Assembly (NCBI GenBank): GCA_030035585.1
Contig: CM057474.1
Location: forward strand, 2,908,501-2,972,500
DNA length: 64,000 bases
DNA from: Dugong dugon
Taxonomy: Eukaryota > Chordata > Mammalia > Sirenia > Dugongidae
Reading direction: 5' to 3'
In this document: positions 1 to 10,333 of the stretch, in pieces
Layout of the letters: every line of letters starts with the position of its first letter
Numbering within the stretch: the stretch's first letter is position 1
The notes under the pieces: model-generated
The model's database searches: none
Seen by the model: the letters and a program-made list of their open reading frames with translations, nothing else
What the model was told of the DNA's origin: nothing
Program-made: the position numbers and the translations under genes

Positions 1-845
1 TCAAGTCAAACCAATGTAGGTGGAGCAGTAGGCATATGACCTTGGGATTCAGTGGTCTTCTCACATATCATACCCTGGAAGCCACCTGCTTGATAGAGCA
101 AAGACAATCCTGTTGAAGGTATAGCTAGAAGAACAGCTCAGAGACAGTATCCTACAAAGATGGGGTACCATTCATTAGAGCGCAATATACACATACACAT
201 ACACATAATATTGCTGTGTTCCCAAGAGGTGGAACCCACAGGTCTCAGAACCAAGGGGTAAAAGAAGAGATGGTCCACTTATCACTCCTAGTGACACACT
301 TGAGGAATTTTTACTTCCTGCCTTGCAATTCTAGGTTCTGTGGATTTAGAAGTCCTAATTCCCAAAGAGGGAATGTTTCTACCAGGGGATACAGCAAGAA
401 TCCATTGAACTTTAAGCTGCGGCTGCCAGCTGGACACTTGGGGCTTCACGTGCCAACGGGCTCACAGGCAAGAACAGGAGACATCATGCTGAGTAGAGGT
501 AAAGCTATTGTTACCCAATGGGAGCCACTTGGGCATTGCTTATTACTCCCTTGATAGTAAACTGACAAATAGAGCAGATTATGGTCTGAAAAGAGCACAG
601 TGACCAGGAACTTGAGCACACTCCCAAAGAAGTAAAGAGTATAGCAGGGTAAGATGGAAAGAGACAAAAAAAAAAAAAAGAAAAAGAAAAAGAAAAAAGA
701 GGATAGAAGAATAGTAGAGGAGAGTCATAGACAGGTCAGAGCAAGCTTTCTCTAAGTTCACAGTATATATATTTTTTCTATATATTCTCCTGATTTTCCA
801 AGAATTAAGACTTCTTGTAAGTGAAAAAAACATTACTCAGGAAGT
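1..845. other. Intergenic, no gene recognised
   Basis: Open frames here are short and look like chance. A short (AC)-rich run lies near 187-206. A purine-rich A5G-type tract at 666-700 produces the lysine- or phenylalanine-rich readings on both strands. Confidence 0.5.
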
Positions 846-849
846 AAAT

Positions 850-985
850 AAGTGTTTATTAAGAACCTATTCTATATCAGACAGTTTTCTTATATTATTT
901 CACTTTAATCTTTACAAAAACCCAATAAACTCAGCCTCACACTCTACACATAAGGAAATTGAATCCTAAGAAGTGAAAAACTATG
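850..985 (-). repeat. MIR SINE fragment
   Basis: On the minus strand the order of the MIR core and 3' half is visible: the 'aggaaattga' segment, then 'cctattctatatcagacagt', the complement of the 'gtgccaggcacatag' region. It is diverged and truncated. Confidence 0.5.
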
Positions 986-1075
986 AGGACCTATGGGCTT
1001 CAGAAAGATTGAATAGGACTCTGGAGATTGAAAACAGAACTCAGTTGGCCAAATATAAATCCTGTAAAGCAGTGC

Positions 1076-1290
1076 TACCCAACTGAATTTCCAGGGATGA
1101 TGGAACTGGTCATATCAGTGCCGTCCACTAGTCTAGATGTTCTATCCAATAGGGCAGTCACTAGCCGCAGGTGGCTACTGAGCAATTGAAATGTAGCTGG
1201 TGAGACTGAGGAACTAAATTTTTAATTAATATAACTTAGAATTTGAACAGCCACTTGCACTGGACAGTAAAGTGTTAAAGGATCCCTGGA
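1076..1290. mobile_element. Ancient hAT-type DNA transposon remnant
   Basis: It carries the 'tatccaatagg' and 'ggtggctactgagcaattga' segments and 'tttttaattaatataa' in the order of a non-autonomous hAT family. The copy at 58578-58860 is related. No transposase is present. Confidence 0.5.
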
Positions 1291-1559
1291 ATTTCCCCTG
1301 TGCCACCAATAAAGTGCAGCCAGTGGTTAGGATGGCAGTCACAAGAACAGCACTGCGACTCTAAATCCTCACAACAAGACCGTTGGTTCCCTAACCATAC
1401 TTTTATTCTGCTTTAAATTCATGGCCAAAATGACTCACTGCAAGCCAAGCTGTGTCTCTTAAATGGAGCAAATGTATCCAAATATTGATTGGAGACTTTT
1501 AGTAGCCACTGCGAAGCACAGAGAGATCCTATTATACATAAATGCTCAGAGATTTTTAT

Positions 1560-1900
1560 TTTTCACAACTTCTTGACTGCGTAAAGCCTAACTTTCCTTC
1601 TCAAAAGCAATGTAGGGACATATTAATTTAAACAGGTGTTTTGTTTTTTGCGTCTGCGTCTGTTGGAAGGAGCCGGTTTGGCTTTGTGTTTACCACTGTC
1701 AGGCTCAATTTAAACTGCCTCCAGCTCACTGTCTGAGCAGCCTCCTTCTACAGTCATTTACTCCAAAGAAATTTTTCCTGATTCGGCCGCTCATCGTTAT
1801 TTTCTGAGCTTCGAATTAAATATCATCGGGCAATTTTTTGAAACGTTAAGGTGGGCTGTATTTCAATTTTTCCCTTTAATCTTTAACTTTCACTTAAGGG
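1560..1900. other. Non-repeat stretch retaining CpGs; possible conserved non-coding element
   Basis: I cannot assign this stretch to any repeat. It keeps about nine CpGs in roughly 300 bp, while neighbours are strongly CpG-depleted. No open frame of note is present. CpG retention in AT-rich intergenic sequence can mark a constrained element, but it is only suggestive. Confidence 0.3.
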
Positions 1901-2404
1901 ACTCTATTTTGAGGTCACTGCTGAATTGAGACCTCCAACTCTTTTATAAGTTTTGACACTTGGCCAAATCTACAAAAATTTACATTCTGCTTAAAAGGAT
2001 TTTTTTAATTGAATCTTATGACACCATTTACCAAATTGAGCATACTTAACGCATTTTCTAGCTGTTCTCATTTAATCTAATGAGTCATGTGGAAATCCTC
2101 AAATTCCAGCCATTTTACAACTTTCCACAAATATTTTGGAATTCACACTATTTTATTTCAAGAAAAGTATGAGGTGATAAAAATATAGAGTTGACAGTGC
2201 ATCTATCCCTGTCTTAGCATAAATACTCACTTTTCTCACCTGCTTCTTTGTTGAGATGAAGAGAGGACACAGATGTTCAGTGTCTGTGGAGAACTGGGCA
2301 TAATGAACCTTGTCATACAGAGAAGCCAAACTTTCACCTTCAAGTTATTAGGGCTTTCAGATAACTGGCTAGACGCTGGAGTCCACACAAGAGAATCTAA
2401 CACA

Positions 2405-2580
2405 CACTAATGGCCTGAGTTTGAATCCTCATTCCATTGTTGAACACTGGACAATTATTGAATATGTCTGTGTTTCTCCTTCTTTATAAAAAGAAGATAA
2501 AAATAATATATACCTCATAATGTTATTTTGATAATTAAATGCAATCATACTTGTAAAGCACTTAAAATACAAGCATATCA
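2405..2580 (+). repeat. MIR SINE fragment
   Basis: The order 'gagtttgaatcctc', 'acaattattgaatatgtctg', 'ttaaatgcaatcatacttgt' and 'aaagcacttaaaata' follows the MIR consensus from the tRNA B box through the core to the 3' half. Confidence 0.6.
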
Positions 2581-2949
2581 GCATAAATTAAGTATCACAA
2601 AACCATGGTATACTAATGTTAAATAGAACTTTGGATGTTATTCATCTTACGTGTATACTTAACGTTTGAACGATCTTAGAAACACTTTTTAGAATATTGT
2701 TGGAACTTTAGTATTTAGATTCTGGAAATGGCAAGGAAATTTTGACTACTCAATTACAACTAAATATAAACAGAACTCACAGAAACGGGGCTTTAACTCA
2801 ATTTGGAAATTGGTATTGTCGTATCTCTGTCACTGACATGGATGTGAACTTCAGGTTCCTATTGGAAATTATGCCTGTAATTCTCATAGTGATAAAGTTA
2901 TGAGCACTGATGATAAGGATACCATATTCTTGATTGTGAACAGTAGATT

Positions 2950-3062
2950 TGCTTATTCAATAAATATTAATGTTTCACCCATTTCAGGCATTCTGCTAAG
3001 TATGGGCAACAAAATTATCAACAAATTTGCCTTCATGACATTACTCTAGTAAAGTATAAAGA
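2950..3062 (-). repeat. L2 LINE 3' fragment
   Basis: 'ttattcaataaatattaatg', then 'ggcattctgctaagtatgg', is the reverse complement of the L2 3' end. The rest is diverged. Confidence 0.5.
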
Positions 3063-3089
3063 CATGAATCAGAAGAATTGCACAAATGT

Positions 3090-3190
3090 GAAACTTCCAC
3101 TAAGGTACACAAAATCTCTGCAGGAAGCAAAGGAAGAAAGTTGTTTCCCTTGATTCCTGCAGTGATTTTGTGTATCTTAGTGGAAGTTTC
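3090..3190. repeat. 101-bp near-perfect hairpin (MITE or miRNA-like fold)
   Basis: The 37-nt left arm (3090-3126) pairs with the right arm (3154-3190) with two mismatches. The 27-nt centre also pairs partly (CAAAGGAA against TTCCCTTG), leaving a small terminal loop. The ends of the stem are GAAACTTCCACTAAG and CTTAGTGGAAGTTTC. There is no transposase and no poly(A) tail. It could be a short palindromic MITE or an RNA hairpin; no known miRNA is recognised. Confidence 0.8.
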
Positions 3191-3256
3191 TGTGTCATAC
3201 TATATGCAATATTTCTTAAAGTCCTGTTTGGGATCATTTAAGTTTGAGAATTTGGA

Positions 3257-3287
3257 TTTTTTTTTTTCTTTTTTTCTTTTTTTTTAG
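3257..3287. repeat. T-rich low-complexity tract
   Basis: Runs of T broken by single C, immediately downstream of the hairpin. Confidence 0.8.
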
Positions 3288-3289
3288 GC

Positions 3290-3671
3290 AAAGCCAGTTT
3301 CAGCCTCTGTACGGGAACTTCTACAGATGGGTTTTCTGCTTTTGGTAAAAATAGAAGACAAAGTCATTCAAACGCTCAAGATATAGGTAGTAAGAATATT
3401 TTGATTCAAATAGTTTCATGACATAAATCAAAAGTAAGTCTGTAATAGTCAACATGACTCAGCCTGAAGAATATTCTGATTTGTTAAACTTGCCTTCCAA
3501 AGCAAGAGAAAGTAGTTGAGGCTCCTCTTCTCTGCATGGGGAGAGAGGAACCAGTGTGATCTTGATTCTGCTCTGACAGACGGGAGTTTTGGGGAAAGCA
3601 GAAGGGGAAAACTCTACAAAAGGTCTGAGCTCTGTTCACCAACCTGGCTGCTACGGTTGGTACTACCCATC
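3290..3671. other. Unassigned intergenic sequence
   Basis: Short overlapping open frames on both strands show no recognisable protein. No clear repeat assignment. Confidence 0.4.
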
Positions 3672-3975
3672 TGTTATGGACTGAACTGTGTCCCCCCAAA
3701 ATATAAAAAGAACAGATTAGGAAGCATAAGAAGAGGGAAGCACAATGGGGGAGACTGATGGCACTTGAACACCACCAAGGAACCGAGGAACCCTAGGACT
3801 ACAGAAGCTGAGAGACAAGAATCTTCCCCCAGAGCTGACAGACAGTGCTTTCCCCTAGAGCCGGTGGCCTGAATTTTAACTTCTAGCCTCCCAAACTGTG
3901 AGATAATAGGTTTCTGTTTTTTGAAGCCACCCACTTGTGGTACTTCTGTTACAGCAGCACTTGGAAACTAAAACA
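3672..3975 (+). mobile_element. MaLR-type LTR (internally deleted solo LTR)
   Basis: It starts TGTTATGGACTGAACTGTGT and ends ACTAAAACA. The terminal portion 'aactgtgagataataggttt ... gccacccacttgtggtactt' is characteristic of this mammalian LTR class. It is about 304 bp, shorter than the roughly 500-bp relatives in this window. A second LTR lies directly against its 3' end. Confidence 0.75.
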
Positions 3976-3976
3976 C

Positions 3977-4499
3977 TGTCATGGATTGAATCATGTCCCC
4001 CAAAAATATCTGTCAACTTGGCTGGGTCATGATTCCCAGTATTGTATGATTGTGTAATCTGATGTGATTTCCTTATGCGTTGTGAACTCTATCGCTACGA
4101 TGAGGTTAGATGTGAACTCCTTATGTGTTGTAAATTCTGTCACTGTGATGATGTTATACTGATGAGGTTGACAAGATTGCACAGTGTCTTAATCCATCTC
4201 TTTTGAAATGTAAAAGAGGGAAGCAAGCAGAGACACATGGGAACCTCATACCACCAGGTAAGCAGTGGCAGGAGCAGAGCACTTCCTTTGGACCTCAGGT
4301 TACTGCGCTGAGATGCTCCCAGACCAAGGAAAGACTGATGACAAGGACCTTCCTCCAGAGCCAACAGAGAGAGAAAGCCTTTTCCTGGAGCTGATGCCCT
4401 GAATTTGGACTTGTAGCCTACTGGAAGAGAATAAACACCTCTTTGTGAAGCCATCCACCTGTGGTATTTCTGCTGGAGCAGCACTAGATGACTAAGACA
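3977..4499 (+). mobile_element. MaLR-like solo LTR with perfect 5-bp target duplication
   Basis: The LTR runs from TGTCATGGATTG to ACTAAGACA and is flanked on both sides by AACAC (3972-3976 and 4500-4504). It inserted at the very end of the older LTR at 3672. The family recurs at 42817, 45361, 46922 and 57876. Its AATAAA sequence near 4429 is the usual LTR poly(A) signal. The ORFs here are LTR shadows. Confidence 0.88.
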
Positions 4500-4504
4500 A
4501 ACAC

Positions 4505-5090
4505 CAACCATCAGAATGAACCCTTCTCCTCCAACTCTCCCAGGACTGGGAAGATGGAGAACCAGGCCACTCAGCCGTGGTCCAAGAGGAGCTAGCAACA
4601 CTGGAGCTGCCCCAAGACAACGTGTCCCCTCAGAAATAATACCAGGCCACCAAGAGTCTTCTGTTCTGGGGCCAGCAGTGGGAGAACAGGCCTGGAAAAC
4701 TGCTCATTATTAGCTTTTTCTATTTTGGGCATGTACCCCTAAATGTGCTTTGTTTGTTTGTTTAAGTGCTGATGTTAAAGGAGTATTGATTTACTTGAAG
4801 TAGGCAAGTAGACTAGAGTGAAGTGAAATAAGTTGATGGTAAATCAATAAAGTCAGCCTTCAGAAGCTTTTCTACAGTGCTCCAAAGTAACTCTGTTTGC
4901 TGTTCACAAAGTCTCATTTGAGAGTTCTCTTAGTTTCTGACTATCACCTCTTGCCTGGATTCTCCCCAGACCATTTAAAGCAATAGCTCTGTCAGCCTTT
5001 TAAACATGGCCATTCAGATTCAGTCCATGGGCCTGACTGAAACAGATAATCAGTCATTGGCTTCATTCTAAGCTCCTTCTCCTTTAAATA

Positions 5091-5092
<2 letters not shown>
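4505..5092. other. Unassigned intergenic sequence
   Basis: No gene is recognised. The short frame near 4516-4713 matches no known protein by eye and continues directly from LTR flank. The region is moderately AT-rich. Confidence 0.4.

Positions 5093-5133
<41 letters not shown>
5093..5133. repeat. (AC)n microsatellite
   Basis: About 20 uninterrupted AC units starting after TACT. Confidence 0.97.
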
Positions 5134-5134
<1 letters not shown>

Positions 5135-5229
5135 CAATGGTACTGAAAGGAGGCATTATTTTTTTTTAACTCAGCTCACTGACCCCAAAATGTATTGAAG
5201 TTCAAAGAAATGAGAAATGGAAAGACCAA

Positions 5230-5485
5230 GTAACCTGCCAAATAACAGTAACAGCAAACATTATAGTGCTTACTATGTGCCAGGCATGATGTGTTTTGCC
5301 TGAATTAGCTTATTTAACCCTCACAACTCCATTAGGTAGTGATTTTCATAATCTTCACTTAAGACATGGGGAAACTGAAAGACAGAAAAGTTAAGTAACT
5401 TGCCAAGGTTGCACATCTAGTGACAGAAGAAGGATTTGAACCCAGGCAGTCTGGCCCTAGCATCTGTGTTCTTAACCACAGCATA
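5230..5485 (-). repeat. MIR SINE, near full length
   Basis: Read on the minus strand the MIR order is clear: 'gactgcctgggttcaaatcc', 'gtgcaaccttggcaagttac', the 'aagcac' region and 'gcctggcacatagtaagcac'. This is one of the best-preserved MIRs in the window. Confidence 0.8.
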
Positions 5486-5489
5486 ATAC

Positions 5490-6420
5490 TGAATCTCCAA
5501 CTAGTCTATATCAAGTTCTCAAAGTGAGAGACAATGCTTGGTTTCTCTCTAGCAGATCCTAGCACAATGTTACTGTATCATCGGCTCACAAATCGGAGTG
5601 ACTAGTTGAGATCTGCTCAAAGGCTTGGAAAATTTCTGTAACATCATACTACCATGAAGATTTTTAAGGATTACTGATGGTGGTGTAAAGTCACTACCAA
5701 GGGCAAGGCTCTTGTTATAGTCAGCTGGTAATGGTGCTTTCCTTTTCTAGAAAAACACAACCTAATCTGAGGACCAAGAGGTTTTAGCCCAGTTTCCAAC
5801 TGGGTAATCTAATTTAGACTAAAGAGCATGGGCGTTCGGGTTGAAAAATGCAGTTATGACTCTGAGGGGTTAGAGAAATAATAACTTTTCTGGATTTGCT
5901 GATTACTGGAATATGAGATGAGAAAAATAGGGAATCTGAGATTACATGCTCAGAGGAAATGGCACAGCATTTGTGGGTCAAAGTGACAGAAAACTGAGGA
6001 AGATAGGAAAACTTGTGAACAATGATGAATAAGTCCTCTTTTGCTATATTGAGACTGTCAACAAAGACATCTGTTAATCTAGTAACTCTGTGTCCTGCTA
6101 GGCAAATATTTATTGACTGCTCCAAGGGACGATGCTCAGTGGCAAACATTCTGCAGAAAAACATGTTATATAAAGACCATCAAACACGCTGAAATGATCT
6201 CCAGCCAATGCCAGCCTCATTGGAGTAAATCTGAACAGTTCATTAACATCCAGAAAAACACTCCAGATCTGAGACTCCAGTTATTTTAAATCCCTCAAAA
6301 CTGAGAAGATTCAGTAAAAATAACCCCAGATAGAGTATGTTTTCTACTATTATGACAAATCCACAGTGCCATGTTTTTCACAGACATCTGATTGTAGCCA
6401 GGACTTTAATGTAAGCTATT
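5490..6420. other. Unassigned intergenic sequence
   Basis: A 116-residue minus-strand open frame (5814-6164) has no recognisable domain, no good start context and no nearby exons, so I treat it as chance. No clear repeats are seen. Confidence 0.4.
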
Positions 6421-6433
6421 AAAAAAAACAAAA

Positions 6434-6842
6434 CAAGGGGACAGGGAAGCTGGTGATAGGGAACACAAGATTGAGTAAGGATACTGTTGATGTGTTGTGA
6501 GATTGTTAACCATTGTCATAGGGCAACACTTGTAGTAACTGTTAAATGAGAAACTATTTTGTTCTGTAAGCCTTCACCTTAAGTGAGAATAACAGCACAA
6601 TTGGAAGAGCGCAGTCAATGTCACTGAACTGTGTATGTAGAAATTTTTGAAACGGTGTATCTTTGGCTATGTGTATTTTCACCAAAAAAAAATTAAAAAA
6701 AAAAAAGGTTGAGAATTTAGAGGGTTAATATGTTGTGGGGTTGTTAACCAATGTCATAAAACAACATGTGTACTACTGTTTCATGAGAAACTATTTGTTC
6801 TGTAAGCCTTCACCTGAAATACAATAAAATATTAAAAAAAAA
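6434..6842 (+). mobile_element. Two L1-type LINE 3' ends in tandem
   Basis: Both halves carry the afrotherian L1 3' terminal motif ('ttgttaacca.tgtcat', 'gagaaacta.ttgttctgtaa') and end in A-rich tails (near 6690-6706 and 6830-6844). The first has a different extra 3' segment ('tgtgtattttcaccaaa') before its tail. Confidence 0.7.
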
Positions 6843-6844
6843 AA

Positions 6845-7125
6845 CAAAACCTGAGAGTAATATTATTTATTTTGTTTGCTTGAGGATACCTAGTGATTTC
6901 CTGCATATAATCTCCCTAGCTCATTTAATTATTTCTAGGTGATCTGAAGCGCCATTTTAAATTGAGTTCCTTTCTTTCATATGCCACTCTCCTTGAAGCA
7001 TATTTATTTAATATCCATTAGTAAGGAAACAATCATTTAGAATGCATAAACACACACACACAATTTCAATAATGTCTTTCTCAAATATTGGTCATGATAA
7101 GTTAATGTTGGCATTTATAAAGATC
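6845..7125. other. Unassigned AT-rich sequence with short (AC)n
   Basis: A short CACACACACA run sits near 7051-7060. No gene or clear repeat. Confidence 0.4.
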
Positions 7126-7127
7126 AT

Positions 7128-7215
7128 AGCCTAGGAAACCCTATGGGGCAGTTCTACTCTGTCCTATAGGGTCACTATGATTCAGAATCCAGCAGACGGC
7201 ACACAGTAACAACAG
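7128..7215 (+). mobile_element. AfroSINE 3' fragment
   Basis: 'ggaaaccctatggggcagtt' to 'gacggcacacagtaacaaca'. It has lost the tRNA head and ends with the RTE-type tail rather than the usual 'ggtttggttttt'. Confidence 0.85.
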
Positions 7216-8190
7216 CATACACTAATGTAAAAATACTTCATGCATAAGACACTGATTTTGAAACTGCTCTTCTAATGCCCAGGATTCTGGGATATATCAG
7301 GAACCTCAGGGGGTGAACAGAGAAAGAGAGATGAGCAGCCAAGGGAATTGGGCTGAAGGCCCACCAGCCCTGTTGTAACCATTTTTTAAATCTATTTACA
7401 AATTGAAGTTTCATATACAATGTTGTTAGAAAAATTATTTTCTTGCCAAATGTATATATAAACTACCACTAAAGGAATACTGTTCTGCAAAAGAAAAATA
7501 CTGCAAACTCACTTCTAGTCTTCACCTTTTAAAGAAGACGGTTGTGTTTAGTGGTTTGAAAAATAATGTACTTCAACTATTCTCAGCTAGTGCTTTATGT
7601 AATCTAATATTAAGGAAAATCTCAAGTGTAATCAAGTATCACAAAATACTTGTCACAAATTAATATAATGCACTCTCAATCTGAAAAAGCTAAATATTAA
7701 AACACTTTTTTCTGAAAAATATACATTATCTTTCACAGAAGTATTTCCATGTCTTTCTTTGTTATTTGCACATAAATTAACTATTTTCTCTCCAAAGTAT
7801 TCTACTATATCCACTAGTTTATTTTTCTATTCTTTCACATGAATAGAAATGATACTTTTGTATCATACAACAAAATTAAGTTATGTCATATGCTTGAAGT
7901 TCAAAGATAATTTATTCATTTAGGGTATTTCTAAATTTATTTGAAGTGCTATGTTACTGTACAGAAAAATTTTTCTCACCTTTGTAATGAAAAACACTTC
8001 AATAACTTCATCAAGAGTCTATAAAATGTATTTAAAGTTACATAAATAAGATAGTTGTAACCTACTTATATAATTCCTTCACAAATGTGTAATCAAGTAG
8101 AAGGCAGGTGTACAGGAGAATCATTTTGTGTAAAGTTCAATTATAAGTTCTTTATAATTTCACATCATCTCCTTAAATTAATAGAAACTA
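7216..8190. other. Unassigned AT-rich sequence
   Basis: Strongly AT-rich, with no convincing open frame and no repeat I can name. Confidence 0.4.
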
Positions 8191-8202
8191 ACAGACTCAT
8201 GG

Positions 8203-8371
8203 GAGCCCTGGTAGCACAGTGGTTAAGAGCTTGACTGCTAACCAAAAGGTTGGCAGTTCAAATCCACCAGCTGCTCCTCAGAAACGCTGTGGGGCAGTTC
8301 TACTCTGTCCTATAGGGTCACTGTGAGTCAGAATCAACTCAATAACAAGCGGTTTGGTTTTTGGGTTTAAT
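8203..8371 (+). mobile_element. Full-length AfroSINE with target duplication
   Basis: tRNA-like head with A box (TAGCACAGTGGTTAAGAG) and B box (GTTCAAATCC), body and 'ggtttggtttttggg' tail. The duplication is AGACTCATGG (8193) against AGATTCATGG (8372), one mismatch in ten. Confidence 0.95.
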
Positions 8372-8381
8372 AGATTCATGG

Positions 8382-8844
8382 CACTGGATGAAAACTTTGA
8401 AATTATCTAACACCTCTTTTTATTTTTTAACATGAGAAACCTAAGACCAGAGAAGACAAATAACTTTCTATTTTATGGCTGAATTGTGATCAAACAAGGT
8501 CCTATGTCTAAAGCCCTTTCAACGGTATCATCTTGGAACAGAATGTTGTAAGTAATAGCATATATAACAAATACGATGGTAGAATTTACAGCAGGAAGTC
8601 AAGACAGATTTTCATGAATTCTTGCCCTACCCAAGAAACTGTAACTATAGCTAAAACATACACAGAGACGTTCTATTCAAATTTATTTATCACAAGATGA
8701 TAGGGATAAAACTTGATTAACTTTTAAATTTTAAATAACAAGTGTTATATAAATTTAATTTTTAAAATTTAAAATAACAAACATTAAGTCAGTAAATGAC
8801 ATATAGAAACTGAGATTGCTTATGCCATTTTAAATTACCCTTCT
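8382..8844. other. Unassigned AT-rich sequence
   Basis: No gene. AT-rich with short direct and inverted TTTAAATTT-like runs around 8725-8775. Confidence 0.4.
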
Positions 8845-8859
8845 TTGGAGTATTTATCG

Positions 8860-9075
8860 GTCAGGCAAAACGACCAGAGACAGGCAGACAGCTCCTTGGC
8901 ATCCCTTTCTCCCTGGCCAGAAGAGGCACCAGATCTTCCCTGTGGCACACGTGGCTCTCTCAGCCTCCCCAGAGCCTCAGTCACAGGACTTATATCTAAC
9001 GCTCAGAGAGCGCACATCTGCGTCATCGATGCATTCTCGTCTGAGCACGTGACTCCCCACTCCATCCCAAAACCT
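8860..9075. other. CpG-retaining segment with two CACGTG E-boxes
   Basis: Eight CpGs in about 210 bp contrast with the depleted surroundings. CACGTG occurs at 8948-8953 and 9046-9051. The 77-residue open frame over it resembles nothing I know. It may be a regulatory element or a decayed LTR. Confidence 0.3.
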
Positions 9076-9269
9076 TAACAAGGAAAATTTTCTTTGAATA
9101 GTGCCCTAAAATAGCTGCGTGTTTTCAAACCCAAATAAATATGCTTATGCTTCCATGTGTTTCTCTGTTACTACAGATGGCTAGATTTTTTCAACAAATG
9201 GGAACTGTGATTAGAAAGTTTAATTCTTTAATTACTGCCTTTAGAACTCTGAGCCACAATGGAAGAAGT

Positions 9270-9565
9270 CCAAGTACTCTGAGGCTTCTAGGTTTGAGAA
9301 AGTCAGGATATGCGTAGAGGCCAGAAGGCTCTCCAGTCATCAGCCCCAACTGAGGTCCCAACCAACAACCAAGATCAACCACCAGATATGTGTACGAAGA
9401 CACTTACTGGTGATCCCAACCCCTAGCCATCAAGTCACCCCCAGATAAGGTTTGAGACATCATGTGGAGGAAAAAAATGACTGTGCTCTGTCCAAACTGC
9501 TGATGTACAGAATCTGTGAGTGTAATAAAGTACTCTAAGTGTTTAGGTGGTTTAGTATGCAGTAA
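9270..9565 (+). mobile_element. MLT1-like LTR, 3' half
   Basis: 'ccaaccaacaaccaagatca', then 'gtgtaataaagtactctaag' and 'gtaacagtaactggaac', follows the end of an MLT1-type LTR. It is heavily diverged. Confidence 0.5.
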
Positions 9566-9786
9566 CAGTAACTGGAACACCCCCTCTCCCAGCTCCTTCC
9601 CTACATAGTGTCTGGGTACACTAAGGGCCCCTGCTGTTACGACAGAGGTGATTTTTGCATCTTCTTGGTAGGATCCTTACTATTTTTGGTTGAAATACAA
9701 CTTGTCTGATCTAATTCCCAAACTGCTGTCTACTATTATGTGATGATTCTATTGAAGCATCATGATAGTATCTAATAGCAGGGTTT

Positions 9787-10333
9787 ATGGTCTCAGATCT
9801 TTGCTCTGGTGATGAGGTCTCTCACATGCAGGCCTCTTCTGTCTCAACCTCTGATTGTCCGCTGACTCTATCAGCCCTTCCGCGTCCCTTTACCAGAGAA
9901 AAGGGGATTTCTCAATCCCTCACACTATGTGCACACCTGTGGATCCAGCCAATTCCCTTCACCATTCTCGTGCTAGCACTTGTGATATTGAATACGGCTA
10001 AATATGAGATTGCCCCTGAGTCCTGCAGCCTCCCCTAATCTTGCTTCCACTAGACCCGGTGATGTGGTCAAATTCTTCTACACACGTCTGGATGTTTGTT
10101 ACTCATACCTGGTCGTCAACTCTGAGTTCTACCCCAAGAAGGGGAAAGTGAGGGTACGTAAATCTGACCTCTTCACTGCTTCTCTTTCTCTCTTCACCTT
10201 TCCCAGTTCCACCAGGTCAGATGGGGTATTCCACTTCTGCTTCCTCTCCATCAACGACTTCTGCATTTTATCCTCCTCCTTCCCAGGGGACAACTCAGCC
10301 TTAATAATAGAAGAGGTATCTTCTCTACACTGA
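9787..10333 (+). other. Unclassified GC-richer block with overlapping open frames
   Basis: Two overlapping + frames (83 and 109 residues) cover this block, which is richer in GC and CpG than its flanks. The 109-residue frame contains FFYTRLDVCYSYLVVNSEFY. I recognise no family. There is no upstream promoter, no splice context and no poly(A) tail. It may be an old LINE or pseudogene fragment. Confidence 0.25.

Noticed and set aside
4140-4601. 153-residue minus-strand open frame
   Set aside because: It lies across the solo LTR at 3977-4499 on the opposite strand; related LTR copies give similar frames (46967-47368, 58037-58339).
8203-8371. tRNA genes suggested by A- and B-box sequences in many places
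   Set aside because: All are the tRNA-derived heads of AfroSINEs or MIRs, lacking a clean cloverleaf and followed by SINE bodies.
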